A stretch of 64,000 nt of DNA, taken from NCBI RefSeq assembly GCF_002608075.1, contig NZ_LAHA01000005.1, forward strand, positions 62,001 to 126,000. The letters run 5' to 3'. The position numbers were made by a program, and so were the translations under genes. Position 1 is the stretch's first letter, and every line of letters begins with the position of its first letter. This DNA comes from Nostoc linckia z4. GTDB lineage: Bacteria > Cyanobacteriota > Cyanobacteriia > Cyanobacteriales > Nostocaceae. The notes under the pieces were generated by a model. That model was not told where the DNA came from. It saw only the letters and a list, made by a program, of their open reading frames with translations, and ran no database searches. Below, piece by piece: positions 1 to 9,694 of this stretch.

Positions 1-360
1 TTTTTTCCATTCCAGACGCACAATCTTTCCTACCAAACTTTGTGCGGTGGGTGGTGCATGTTGTACTTCCAGCCATACCCAATCTAAATTATCTACTAAT
101 TGCTGTTTCGTTGGTAAAATTAATCTTCCTACCCAGTCTGCAATCGGTTTATAAAGGTTTGCAGAGGGAATTTTTGTCACTGGGTAAAAACTAGGTTGAT
201 TAAAATTTTGTTGAATATGTATTGCATAATTGCTTTTGCGTTCTACTAACTGTGGTTGTTTTGGGGAAAATTGCAACACCACAACTAGGGCTAGGAAGAG
301 TAACAATAAAAATATTGTTAATTTTAACGTGTTTTTGCGATTCAATCCGGGCCAAATCAA
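1..360 (-). CDS. Membrane-anchored protein, N-terminal part only (runs off left edge)
   Basis: Only about 120 N-terminal residues are visible. The frame opens after an in-frame TGA; the first usable start is a TTG at 358-360 with an AGG about 10 bases upstream. Residues 12-31 form one hydrophobic helix, so the protein is probably anchored in a membrane. A soluble part follows with the phrases ADWVGRLILPTKQQ, VQHAPP and LVGKIVRLEW. I recall similar phrases in the N-terminal extension of long cyanobacterial CPBP (CAAX-protease-like) membrane proteins, but the protease region would lie outside the window, so this is a weak guess. The start codon is uncertain. Confidence 0.55.
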   Translation of the reverse strand, partial: MIWPGLNRKNTLKLTIFLLLLFLALVVVLQFSPKQPQLVERKSNYAIHIQQNFNQPSFYPVTKIPSANLYKPIADWVGRLILPTKQQLVDNLDWVWLEVQHAPPTAQSLVGKIVRLEWKK

Positions 361-527
361 GGAAATATACCTAGTAGTAATTCGTCATTATTATATTAAT
401 AATACTGGCATTTTAGAGGTGAAAAAGACGGTGGCTGAGGGATGTGATGGCGAAGAAAAAAGAGCGATCGCTTTTTTTATGATACAAATACCCTGTAGGG
501 GGGAACTGGTTTGGTGCGAAAAGATTT

Positions 528-549
528 GGGGCGAACAGCCGTTCGCCCC
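528..549. repeat. Palindromic GGGGCGAAC/GTTCGCCCC repeat
   Basis: Near-perfect inverted repeat GGGCGAACAGCCGTTCGCCC in the gap between the left-edge gene and the large kinase. Relatives of this hairpin, with flanking GTAGGGG/CCCCTAC, occur at 33281-33303, 45028-45079 (split by extra sequence) and 59174-59201. The family is a widespread intergenic palindrome in Nostocales. The rest of 361-639 shows nothing recognisable. Confidence 0.7.
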
Positions 550-639
550 TACAGGGGTCTGGATTTGTATTAAGATTTTGATGAATTGGTATGATGCCAG
601 AAATGTCTGGAATTCTTGTTTTTTGGTGATTTGTGTGTG

Positions 640-3600
640 CTAAAGCGGTAACTTGATGGCAAATTCAGTACCTTTGCCTGGGGTAGAATCTACATGAATT
701 ATTCCTCCATGTTTTTCTACGACAATTTGTCGGGCAATGGCTAACCCTAAACCTGTTCCTTTTCCTACCGCTTTAGTAGTAAATAAATGGTCAAAAATCT
801 TTTGTTGAATTTCTTCATTTATCCCTTTGGCATTATCAGCAATTGATATTTTTACGTGTTGTTCTACGATTGATGTTGTAATTGTGATGTGATTGGGATT
901 GGCTTGTATTTCTGATGAATTTCGTCCAATATTGGATTCTTCTAGGGCATCAATGGCATTAACTATAATATTCATAAATACTTGATTTAACTGTCCGGGA
1001 AAACAATTAATTAAAGGTAAATCGCCATAATTAGTAGTTACTTGAATGGCGGGACGTTGTTGATTAGCTTTCAGGCGATGTTTGAGAATTAAAATTGTAC
1101 TATCAATACCGTCATGAAGATTAAATTCTACTTTGTGTTCTCGGTCTGCACGGGAGAAAGTGCGAAGACTGGTACTAATATTTGTCAGTCTGTTGCACGC
1201 TAAAGCCATAGAGTCAATAATTTTTGGTAAATCTTCTAAGCTATAATCCAAGTCAATTTTTTCAGCGTGGTCTTGGATTTCATTATTATGATGGGAAAAA
1301 TTAATTTGATATAATTTTAAGTGTTCGACAACATCAGCCAAAATAGGTTTAATTTGTTGGAGACTAGCATAAATAAAACCTAAGGGATTATTCATTTCAT
1401 GAGCTACCCCAGCAACTAAGTTACCTAATGCAGACATTTTCTCATTTTGTACTAATTGAAGTTGAGTTTGTTGGAGTTGTTGTAGTGTTTCTCTTAGTTG
1501 TGTGGCTTGTTTTTGAGTTTTAATTAATAAATCTGTTTGCTTGAGGGCAACTCCCATTTGTGCGCCAATTTGCTGGGCAAATTGAATCTCAAAAGGTTGC
1601 CAGTGACGAGGGCGATGGCATTGATGAATACAGAGTAATCCCCAGAGTGTCTCATCTTGCATAATTGGAACTACCAATGATGCCTTGACTTGGAATTGCG
1701 TTAATATTGTGCGATGGCAATCTTTGACTACATCTGAGTTAATGTCATTAATAGTGCAAACACGTCCTTGTTTGTACAGGGTAGCAAAGTTTTCACTAAA
1801 GCAACAATCTTGAACTTTTACTGCTAAAGCAGAAGTAAATTCTGGTAGAACATCTTCTGCAATAAATTGGCCATACCTGTAATTTTCATCTAAATGAAAC
1901 TGATAAATTCCGACGCGATCGGCTTTGAGAATCTCACGAATATTTTGAGTGACTGCACCGAAAATTGCATCTAAGTTTAAAAATTCTCGAATTTGAGTGA
2001 CAACTTCAAATAAGGTTTTTTGTTGTTGGAGAGATTGTTGTAGTTGTTGCGCTTTTTCTTGGGATTCTCGATAGAGGCGGGCATTTTCTAAAGAGATGGC
2101 AGCTTGGGCTGCTAACATTTGAATTATTTGCAAGCGATCGCTGTTAAATACCCCACTTGTAAGTTGATTTTCAAGGTAAAGAATACCGACTAAATGTCCT
2201 TGATGAATAATTGGCGTACATAACACACTTTTGGGCTGAATTCTGTGCATATATTCGCCGATAATTCCGGGAAGATTTGTGATACAGTCATCTATCACAA
2301 TGGTTTGTTGAGTATTTTTGACGAAATTAATAATTGTTGTAGGAATCTCTTGGTAAGTATCTATTTTTTGTCGGTTAAGTGTGGTTTCTAAATCACCTTG
2401 ATAACTTCCTTGATGGTTGATTAAAGTCACCGCTTTGACTTGCCAATTACCCTGTTCTTCAGGGAGAATCAAGGCACATTTGTTTGCTCCAGAGTTTTCG
2501 ATAATAATTTGGGTGAGACTAGCCAAAAGTTGCTCTAATTCAATAGTACTGGAGATAGTTTGAGCAGCTTTGAGGATGGAAGCAAAATTGAGAACATCAC
2601 TAATGCTGGTGCTGTGAATGGTAGAAATTTGACCGATGGTACCAATATTTTCCACAGGATTTAAGTTGAATCGTTGCTGTTGCAGGATGGGTTTGAGTAA
2701 TTGGGGATAGCATTTTTCTAGATTGTCAGTTTTAGCTTTTGCTCCCCATCGAGCGTAGCAGTAATATGCTTCTTGCATGTATCCTTGGGCTGCTTTTTCT
2801 TTACCCCAATTCAGGTAAAATTTAGCAGCAAGTTCGTTGGCTATGGCTTCTTCTTGGAGATAACCGTTGGCTTGGGCTTCCGCAATGGCATTATCGTAAA
2901 GTTCTTGGGCTTGGAGATATTTTCCAACAATTCGCGATCGCTCTGCTTCAACTAGCAAATACTTATGTAAAAAGTTTTGCGAACAACTTTCTGACCAGAT
3001 TTTGAGTTTGGCTTGATTGGTTTCAATCTGCTGCAACACATCGTTACGCTCTGGTTGTGGCAAACTTAAATAGCGATCGCACAAAATCAAACAACTATAG
3101 TAATAGTAACCAGAAGAAGTGGTAAATCCGGCACAAGCATTGAGAAATTTACCAGCTTCCATAACATAGTGAATGTCCGGTTTAAAGCTGTCAATTAAGC
3201 AAGCTCGATGCATTTGTAGAATGTAATACGTACCTAGTGCTGTATGGGATTTTAATGCTTGAGAACGCTCGACCCAAGCTTGTTCTGTTGTTGCCAAGGT
3301 TGGTTGTTGTTCATCTAAAGATTGCGAAAGTTGGTTGACAAAGAAACGGCAGGCTGAAAGAATACTCAGCAAAAAATCATGCTTTAGTTTCTCGCCAATC
3401 AGCCAATATTTATCGATGTCCATCGCTATATCTGCGAGGTTTTCACCTTGAAACAGTCGATTAAGAATATTACCGTATAGGTTGTATCCAGCGTGGATGA
3501 TTTCTCCAGATTCGAGTCCTGCGAGGAACCCTTGATAATTTCTCTGGGCTGCTCCCTGTATTGGCTTTGCCCAAACTTGGATACCACAACTGAATATAAA

Positions 3601-6585
3601 GCAAGCCCTAGATTGCTGAAATTTACTATTAAGCTTATAGCTTAATTGCAGCGCCAGTTCAGCAAACTCCAGTCCGCGCTGGTACTGACCATGTATCAGT
3701 CCAATCAGAAAACCGTAACTGGCATAGGCTTTGATTGATTCAGCAGTGTTACCCTGTTCAATGGATAAACGCACGGCTCTAAAGGTCGCGAAACTGTAGA
3801 GATGGAAATCAGAGACAATGTAGGCCGGTGGTTGCAAAATAATCAATAATTCAATGGCGACTCGAACTTCTAAATTCGTTACCGCAGGTAAATCCAACAA
3901 CGTCGCCAGGGAGCGATTTTTTAAGCTGTCTTCAACAACGGTAAACTCTTGTTGAGCTAATTGTTTCAATGTAGATCTGTCAAAAGTGATGCCCAGACTT
4001 TCTAACCCTGACAAACCCGCCTGGATGGATTCTGCAAACTGTCCTTGCAAAGAATACCAATCTACTTTCAAAACATAAATTTTAGCTCTATCGATATTTG
4101 AGTTGGCAAATTCCAGTAATATTGACACTGTGTCTTCTAACAACTGAAAATCTCCACTCATCAACGCGGCTTCTGCTAAATTGAAATGCAGATTGAATGC
4201 CAGACCATAGGCCGCAGTCTTAGCATCTTTTGTTAACAAATTTATCCCCACTTGTAAGTAACTTTTTGCCGCTTCATAGGCTGTAGAAGCTTTAGCTTTT
4301 TGACCCGCACTTAAATTAAGTTCCGCAAGTTGTTTTTTCTCATTTTCATCTGAAAGCAAAAATTTGCCAATGTTGATTTGGTTGACTACATCAAAAATTC
4401 TGTCCTCTAATTCTGCCGTTGATAGATTTTTTAGTAGTAGTTTGCCGATGTGGTAGTGAGTTGCTTGTTTTTGAGTTTCGGGAATTAAAGAATAAGCTGC
4501 TTGTTGAATGCGATCGTGGAGAAATTTATATACAACAATTTCAGCATTCTCTTGAGTAACAGGCTGATTTTCCGAACCGACAAAAAACTTATAAACTTCA
4601 CTTTGGGGTAAAATTAATCCATCTTGTAAGGCACTCCACAAACTAGCTGCGGTTTCGATTTTTGATTGTTTAGAAACAATAGCTAATGTTTCTAAATCAA
4701 ATTGATTGCCGATACATGCAGCTAATTGTAAAATATTTTGAGTTGATTCTGGCAATTTTTGTAATTGTAAAGCCATGAATTCAACGACATCATTGGTGAG
4801 CGATCGCTGATTAATTTTTGTGATATCACATTGCCAATAACCTTGCTCGTAATTAAAATAAATCAATCCTTCTTGATGCAATGCTTTAATAAATTGTGTA
4901 GCAAAAAATGGATTACCTTGAGTTTTTTGATAAATTAATTGTGAAAGTGGTAAAGCTAGGTTTACTTTACAATTTAAGGTATCAGATACTAATTGATTTA
5001 ATTTTAATTGATTGAGTGATTGAAGAATAATTGTATTAACGACCGCACCATTTTTTTGGATTTCATCCAATGTCAACATCAAAGGATGCGCCCTTGATAC
5101 TTCATTATCTCGATAAGCACCAATCAGAAGTAAATATCGATAATTTGCCTCGCTCATTAAGGATTCCATGAGTTTTAATGAGGCAGAATCAATCCATTGT
5201 AGGTCATCTAAAAATATTACCAATGGATGTTCTTTGTTAAGAAATAATTCAATAAATTTTCGCAGTAATAAATTAAATCTATTTTGTACCGCAATACCCG
5301 ATACTTCTGGCACAGGAGATTGTTTTCCGATAATTAGTTCTAATTCTGGAATAACTTCAATAATTATTTGAGCGTTATCTCCTAATGCTTGAGTAATTTT
5401 CCCCCGCCATTGTTGTATTTGTTCGTCGCTTTCTGTGAGTAATTGTCCTATCAAATTGCGAAAAGCTTGTACAAATGCCGAAAAGGGAATATTACGGTTA
5501 AATTGGTCAAACTTGCCTTTAATAAAATAACCACGTTGTTTAACAATTGGTTTATGAACTTCATTGACAACCGCTGTTTTACCAATCCCAGAAAAACCAG
5601 CTACCAGCATCATTTCGGTAGCACCATCAGCCACGCGGTCAAATGCTTCCAGCAACATTTGAACTTCATTTTCACGACCGTAGAGTTTTTCGGGAATGAT
5701 AAAGCGATCGCACACATCCCGCCGTCCAATAAGAAAGTTTTCAATCTTACCAGTTTCTTGGAGTTGAGTTAAACAATTTTCTAAATCAGATTTTAGTCCC
5801 AATGTACTTTGATAGCGGTCTTCAGCGTTCTTTGCCATCAATTTTGCGATGGTATCAGAAATTACCTGCGGTATTGCTTGATTTTTGACTGGATTTGGCT
5901 GTTTAGCAATGTGGCAATGTACCAATTCCATCGCATCGTTTGATTTAAATGGTAATTCCCCAGTCAGTAATTCATAGAAAGTGACACCTAAAGAATAAAA
6001 ATCAGTCCGATAATCAATTAAGCGATTCATTCTCCCCGTTTGTTCTGGAGAAATATAAGCAAGCGTTCCTTCTAAGACATTGGGGTTAATGAGTGTTTGA
6101 CTTTCCCGTGGTAATAAAGATGCAATACTAAAATCGATTAGCTTTACTTGTTTGGTTGCAGGATTAATTAAAATATTGCTGGGTTTAATATCTTTATGAA
6201 TAATGCGCTCTTTGTAAAGTATTTCTAAACAATTGCACAGAGCGATCGCTATCTGTAAAAATTCTTGTAAAAAATTGATGTTCTGCTTGCGAATGCCAGC
6301 AAAATAATCCTGGAGAGAAATACCTCCAAAATCTTCCATAATCAAGGCATAGCCATTTTCATAAGGTTCCAGACTGTAGGTTTGGATGATTTCGGGGTAG
6401 TTGAGATTTTTGGCAATGGTGTATTGATTGCGAAACTCCACAAGTTCGCTAAAGCTAGGATAAGAATTTTTCAACAGTTTGATAATTACGGATGATGAGT
6501 CAATCTCTCGCAACGCTCGATAAACCAATGTTCTGGAACCATTGTAAAGTTCTTCAATCAAGCGATATCCCGTAATATAAAGCAT
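640..6585 (-). CDS. Trifunctional Ser/Thr kinase - ATPase - GAF/CBCR - histidine kinase
   Basis: This 1981-residue protein starts with a Ser/Thr kinase domain (about 6-265; HKDIKPSN with catalytic D132, DFS at 151-153). A signalling ATPase follows (about 300-590; Walker A GFSGIGKT near 330), then a long alpha-helical TPR-like region (about 590-1330). Next come GAF1 (about 1340-1500) and GAF2 (about 1525-1690), a histidine kinase dimerisation helix with phospho-acceptor H1729 in AHEMNNPLG, and an HATPase domain to the end. GAF2 carries D1593-C-C1595-F and C1623-H1624, the two cysteines of DXCF cyanobacteriochromes, so it may bind a bilin. The protein is probably cytoplasmic and may link light or small-molecule sensing to both Ser/Thr and His phosphorylation. 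It stands alone with no receiver gene beside it. The overall domain order is common in cyanobacteria; the photoreceptor reading is inferred from motif and spacing. Confidence 0.95.
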   Translation of the reverse strand: MLYITGYRLIEELYNGSRTLVYRALREIDSSSVIIKLLKNSYPSFSELVEFRNQYTIAKNLNYPEIIQTYSLEPYENGYALIMEDFGGISLQDYFAGIRKQNINFLQEFLQIAIALCNCLEILYKERIIHKDIKPSNILINPATKQVKLIDFSIASLLPRESQTLINPNVLEGTLAYISPEQTGRMNRLIDYRTDFYSLGVTFYELLTGELPFKSNDAMELVHCHIAKQPNPVKNQAIPQVISDTIAKLMAKNAEDRYQSTLGLKSDLENCLTQLQETGKIENFLIGRRDVCDRFIIPEKLYGRENEVQMLLEAFDRVADGATEMMLVAGFSGIGKTAVVNEVHKPIVKQRGYFIKGKFDQFNRNIPFSAFVQAFRNLIGQLLTESDEQIQQWRGKITQALGDNAQIIIEVIPELELIIGKQSPVPEVSGIAVQNRFNLLLRKFIELFLNKEHPLVIFLDDLQWIDSASLKLMESLMSEANYRYLLLIGAYRDNEVSRAHPLMLTLDEIQKNGAVVNTIILQSLNQLKLNQLVSDTLNCKVNLALPLSQLIYQKTQGNPFFATQFIKALHQEGLIYFNYEQGYWQCDITKINQRSLTNDVVEFMALQLQKLPESTQNILQLAACIGNQFDLETLAIVSKQSKIETAASLWSALQDGLILPQSEVYKFFVGSENQPVTQENAEIVVYKFLHDRIQQAAYSLIPETQKQATHYHIGKLLLKNLSTAELEDRIFDVVNQINIGKFLLSDENEKKQLAELNLSAGQKAKASTAYEAAKSYLQVGINLLTKDAKTAAYGLAFNLHFNLAEAALMSGDFQLLEDTVSILLEFANSNIDRAKIYVLKVDWYSLQGQFAESIQAGLSGLESLGITFDRSTLKQLAQQEFTVVEDSLKNRSLATLLDLPAVTNLEVRVAIELLIILQPPAYIVSDFHLYSFATFRAVRLSIEQGNTAESIKAYASYGFLIGLIHGQYQRGLEFAELALQLSYKLNSKFQQSRACFIFSCGIQVWAKPIQGAAQRNYQGFLAGLESGEIIHAGYNLYGNILNRLFQGENLADIAMDIDKYWLIGEKLKHDFLLSILSACRFFVNQLSQSLDEQQPTLATTEQAWVERSQALKSHTALGTYYILQMHRACLIDSFKPDIHYVMEAGKFLNACAGFTTSSGYYYYSCLILCDRYLSLPQPERNDVLQQIETNQAKLKIWSESCSQNFLHKYLLVEAERSRIVGKYLQAQELYDNAIAEAQANGYLQEEAIANELAAKFYLNWGKEKAAQGYMQEAYYCYARWGAKAKTDNLEKCYPQLLKPILQQQRFNLNPVENIGTIGQISTIHSTSISDVLNFASILKAAQTISSTIELEQLLASLTQIIIENSGANKCALILPEEQGNWQVKAVTLINHQGSYQGDLETTLNRQKIDTYQEIPTTIINFVKNTQQTIVIDDCITNLPGIIGEYMHRIQPKSVLCTPIIHQGHLVGILYLENQLTSGVFNSDRLQIIQMLAAQAAISLENARLYRESQEKAQQLQQSLQQQKTLFEVVTQIREFLNLDAIFGAVTQNIREILKADRVGIYQFHLDENYRYGQFIAEDVLPEFTSALAVKVQDCCFSENFATLYKQGRVCTINDINSDVVKDCHRTILTQFQVKASLVVPIMQDETLWGLLCIHQCHRPRHWQPFEIQFAQQIGAQMGVALKQTDLLIKTQKQATQLRETLQQLQQTQLQLVQNEKMSALGNLVAGVAHEMNNPLGFIYASLQQIKPILADVVEHLKLYQINFSHHNNEIQDHAEKIDLDYSLEDLPKIIDSMALACNRLTNISTSLRTFSRADREHKVEFNLHDGIDSTILILKHRLKANQQRPAIQVTTNYGDLPLINCFPGQLNQVFMNIIVNAIDALEESNIGRNSSEIQANPNHITITTSIVEQHVKISIADNAKGINEEIQQKIFDHLFTTKAVGKGTGLGLAIARQIVVEKHGGIIHVDSTPGKGTEFAIKLPL

Positions 6586-6831
6586 CGTACTGAACCTGAA
6601 ATACCAAATTTAGTATTCCCTAACAAACACAAGATTTCACCATTAGATAGAAACAGTTACATTCATCATGAAACTGCAATAACTATTGCACAGCTTACTG
6701 TCCCAACTTTATATTTTTATCAAGCAAGTATCTGCTGATATTTCTGGTACGAAGGAACTCTTAAACCCATCCGTTCAAGTTTTGGGTCTAAAAACATTTT
6801 TGAAGTGCAGCTTTAAACCCAGAACTAAAAT

Positions 6832-7929
6832 CTATCTTAATGGAAGCCAGCCATTTTCAGAACATACACCTGTTTCGCGTCTTGGAGGGATACACCAATA
6901 ATTTTCACCATCAAATATCAAACCTTCTTTGATGTAATTTAACTCAGAAATTGGTTGCCATTCCTTATTTCCTTCCTCGTCATAATATCGATACTGTTCC
7001 CCTTTTATTTCCAAACCTTGACCTGTTCCTCCGAGAATATAAAATCCGTCTACAATCACAGGAGATGGTGCTTCCAGCAAAGAAGACTCACAAATTGTTC
7101 CTTCACCTTGACAACCTTTTGCGATGTTTCCATCAGTTGATAGGCTATAAACTTTACCATCTTTGAAAAGTAATCCTAAGCCACTGCCATCTTGCAAAAT
7201 AATGGGATTGGAGAATTTTCCGTTATATTGAACCGAACTTTCAAATTTACCGTTAAGCTTAACTATAGTGGTTCCGTCAGGGGCGATCGCTATGGATTGA
7301 CCAGTTCCATTTCCATTAAGAAAATTAAACAATCGAGTGCCGATAAACGGTAGTTTCTCTTGATGAGAAGCAACCAAAGTTGATTGATTAGTATTTGTCC
7401 CCTTTTCAATCGACCAATGCCAAACTACTCGTTCTGTATTAGTGCGATCGGCCATCGTCGCTGAAATCCATAAAAGTTCTCCAGCTTTATTGGTAAACTC
7501 AAATCGACAAGCTCCCACACCCGTCCCCGAACAGTCTTTAACCTCTTCATACCCGAAATCAAATAATTCTTTCACAGAAGTATCTTGGAGATTAGGAGAA
7601 TCGCCCTGTAAATTTGGTTGCCAACCTTGTTGAATCACTAGTTCTCGCGCTTTTTGATATGGCATACCTTCTTTGAGATCTAGCTTGCTCACTGCATTGG
7701 CAGAATTTTTAGTTCTAGATGGGAGGTTCTGGACTTGATTGGCTTTTGTTGGAGAGGTTTCTTTTGCTTGGCCCCCAGCAGTTTGAATTGGAGTGTAATT
7801 ATTAACACGATTATCTGGCTGCACATTGGGAGTTGCAAAACCCGCGCATCCACTGGCGATCGCTCCCAATAAACTTGTAAAAATAGCTACTTTTAGTACA
7901 TACGCACATAATTTATTGTTTTTCAACAT
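6832..7929 (-). CDS. Predicted lipoprotein of unknown function
   Basis: The 365-residue product begins with a basic stretch and a hydrophobic segment ending in IASGC at about residue 28, a good lipobox, so it is probably exported and lipid-anchored. A low-complexity Thr/Gln/Asn-rich linker follows. The body contains repeated Gly-rich beta-type phrases (DGTTIVKLNGKF, DGSGLGLLFKDGKVYSL, VDGFYILGGTGQG), suggesting a beta-rich domain, and ends in a Cys-containing stretch (YWCIPP, GVCSENGW). I do not recognise the family. It is separated from the large kinase by 246 bases and is probably transcribed alone. Confidence 0.75.
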   Translation of the reverse strand: MLKNNKLCAYVLKVAIFTSLLGAIASGCAGFATPNVQPDNRVNNYTPIQTAGGQAKETSPTKANQVQNLPSRTKNSANAVSKLDLKEGMPYQKARELVIQQGWQPNLQGDSPNLQDTSVKELFDFGYEEVKDCSGTGVGACRFEFTNKAGELLWISATMADRTNTERVVWHWSIEKGTNTNQSTLVASHQEKLPFIGTRLFNFLNGNGTGQSIAIAPDGTTIVKLNGKFESSVQYNGKFSNPIILQDGSGLGLLFKDGKVYSLSTDGNIAKGCQGEGTICESSLLEAPSPVIVDGFYILGGTGQGLEIKGEQYRYYDEEGNKEWQPISELNYIKEGLIFDGENYWCIPPRRETGVCSENGWLPLR

Positions 7930-8263
7930 CAGTTACAACCTATGAAGTGATACATATAATTAATATTATTTTACGCAATTTTACATACTCATTTTTTGTG
8001 TGACCAACAGGCAAGAAGAAACAGCAAGCGAAAGCCCGTAGGGACTTCTAAGTAAAAAAATATTCCATTACTATTGTTGACTGTTGGCGGTTCACAGTTA
8101 ACAGTCAACACATTAAGATTTTCTCTCACCCCAGTTCAAATTCAGTGCTGCTAAAATTGTGTTTCTTGCATAACACAGAACCAGAAACACAAAACGATTA
8201 TGGAAAATTAGATTTGCAAATGTAGATTAAATAAGATGTAAAACTTGGCTTAAATACCATCTA
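7930..8263. other. Intergenic gap with a partial hairpin element
   Basis: Region between two divergent exported-protein genes. At 8038-8112 it holds a partial copy of a hairpin-element family seen at 59791-59910 and 62257-62376: TAGGGACTTC, an A-rich stretch, TATTCCATTACTATTG, then a TTGACTGTTG/CAGTTAACAGTCAAC dyad. The 150 bases before the start at 8264 are AT-rich and must hold that gene's promoter, but I cannot assign boxes confidently. Confidence 0.5.
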
Positions 8264-8806
8264 ATGAAAAAAATTATCTTCACTACAGCATTAACTGGCT
8301 TGCTTTCACTTTCCTTTACAGCCAACCAAGACTTAATTTTAGCTCAGCCTCCAAAAGTAGCACAAACTCAAAACACAATCATAGCTCTTACCAAAGTGGG
8401 ACTAGGAAAAATTTGTCCTGGTATGTCCGAACAACAAGTACGCAGCATTCTTGGAAAACCCATTAGCAGTAAAACCCAATTTAGCGAGGGAGTTGGCGAC
8501 AATATCCGAACGCTTCAATACTCAAATATTTCCATATCTCTAGTTCCCTATGTAAACAAGCCGAAAAATTTCTTTGTTTACCACTTTGTTACCCGCAGTT
8601 CTAAATTCCCAACTCCAACGGGTGTAAAAGTTGGCGATTCGCAATCCCAGGTAATTAAGCTTTACGGCAAACCTTATATATCGCAAGAAGGTAAAATTAC
8701 CTTTTTAGGATATTTAGTTGGTAGTCAAGATAGCGCTGCTGCATTCACCTTCCGTATCGAAGCTGGCAAAGTCACGCAAATTGAGTATAGCGAGCAGTTA
8801 ACCTAA
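8264..8806 (+). CDS. Exported protein with BamE/SmpA-like motif
   Basis: The 180-residue protein begins with an N-terminal signal peptide (MKKIIFTTALTGLLSLSF, with likely cleavage in the LILAQP region). The mature part has PGMSEQQVRSILGKP at about 50-65 and a second similar phrase GVKVGDSQSQVIKLYGKP near 125. The pattern of GM/GD, a short helix and lG-KP is typical of the small BamE/SmpA-like or PepSY-like fold; here it occurs twice, suggesting a duplicated half-domain. Its role is unknown. It is probably monocistronic. Confidence 0.75.
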   Translation: MKKIIFTTALTGLLSLSFTANQDLILAQPPKVAQTQNTIIALTKVGLGKICPGMSEQQVRSILGKPISSKTQFSEGVGDNIRTLQYSNISISLVPYVNKPKNFFVYHFVTRSSKFPTPTGVKVGDSQSQVIKLYGKPYISQEGKITFLGYLVGSQDSAAAFTFRIEAGKVTQIEYSEQLT

Positions 8807-8823
8807 GTTGTGTCTTGAAAATA

Positions 8824-8872
8824 GGGAACAGGGAACAGGGAACAGGGAACAGGGAACAGGGAACAGGGAACA
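8824..8872. repeat. 7 x 7-bp tandem repeat (GGGAACA)
   Basis: Seven exact, uninterrupted copies of GGGAACA. This is a typical short tandemly repeated repetitive (STRR) sequence of Nostocales. Heptamer arrays change copy number easily, so this site should be polymorphic between strains. Confidence 0.95.
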
Positions 8873-9249
8873 GGAAATTTTCGTGTTGGCTGTTCACCGT
8901 TGATGGTTGACAGTTAAAAACTTTACTAACTATGTTGACTGTCAACCGTTAACAATCAACATTTTAATCAAACATAAAAAAAATCGGAGGAAATCCAAAG
9001 CAACCTCCGCTTTTATGAATCAAAGACTATATTGTTATGGTGGCATATCATATCCAATAATCCCTATCCATCAGGAATATATTTTACTCTCTCGAAAGGT
9101 AGAGATGAATTAATTCTGCATTGCCCGAAATCCTTACTCTTTTATAACCCTGTTGCCTGTTGCCTATTGCCTCTTGCCTGCCTATACAGATCGAATCATT
9201 AATCAAATTAGACTGCTGTAGAGTATTCATGCTTGCAAACATCCTCTGA

Positions 9250-9350
9250 TATCATGTCCGGTTGAAGACTTATCATTAGGACTGACGCGGGGACGGGGAG
9301 ACGCAAAGACGCGGAGAATTTTTTTGATAAGTGATTAGGCGGACATGATA
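9250..9350. repeat. Hairpin (MITE-like) element, family with TATCATGTCCG ends
   Basis: The element is bounded by TATCATGTCCG at the left and its exact reverse complement CGGACATGATA at the right. The symmetry extends inward (ACTTATCA against TGATAAGT). The interior carries GACGCGGGGACGGGGAGACG and GACGCAAAGACGCGG. Diverged relatives lie at 47243-47392 and 50441-50546. No coding capacity. Confidence 0.7.
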
Positions 9351-9694
9351 TGAGAATCAGTGAATTTATCTTTTGGCCTTGCTGAGGGCATGATTAAGGT
9401 TGACGCAAAGACGCGGGGACACACCAGACGCACGGATTATGGTTGATTCCAAAATCATCCCGCAATTATGCACCATCTATCTTTTAAATTCACACATCCT
9501 TTGTTTTACGTAAATCTTTCCAAAGATAGTGTTTTTAATCGCTACTTTCAGAAACTATGTATTCAGATATATTTTCAAAACAGCATATAAAATTCATTGG
9601 AGTTTAACAAGTATAAATACATAAATACTACAAAAAATATAATTTTATTTTGACCGCAGCCAGTGATGATAGCGCGTTAATACTTCAGGAAAAA

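Larger units (their letters stand above)
8807..9694. other. Gene-free region rich in repeats
   Basis: This stretch of 888 bases holds a 7-bp tandem array (8824-8872), a TTGACTGT-type dyad (about 8883-8962), a hairpin element (9250-9350) and isolated copies of a GACGCAAAGACGCGG-type repeat (9398-9430). The final 150 bases are very AT-rich and lead into the respiratory cluster. A short open frame at 8907-9113 lacks protein-like composition and overlaps repeat DNA, so it is not called. Confidence 0.6.

Noticed and set aside
230..643. Plus-strand open frame of 137 codons near the left edge
   Set aside because: It overlaps the antisense membrane-anchored gene and runs through a palindromic repeat; composition is not protein-like.
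5168..5772. Plus-strand open frames inside the large kinase gene
   Set aside because: They are antisense shadows of a well-supported 1981-residue protein.
8907..9113. 68-codon open frame
   Set aside because: Starts inside a TTGACTGT-type repeat and has no ribosome site or family resemblance.
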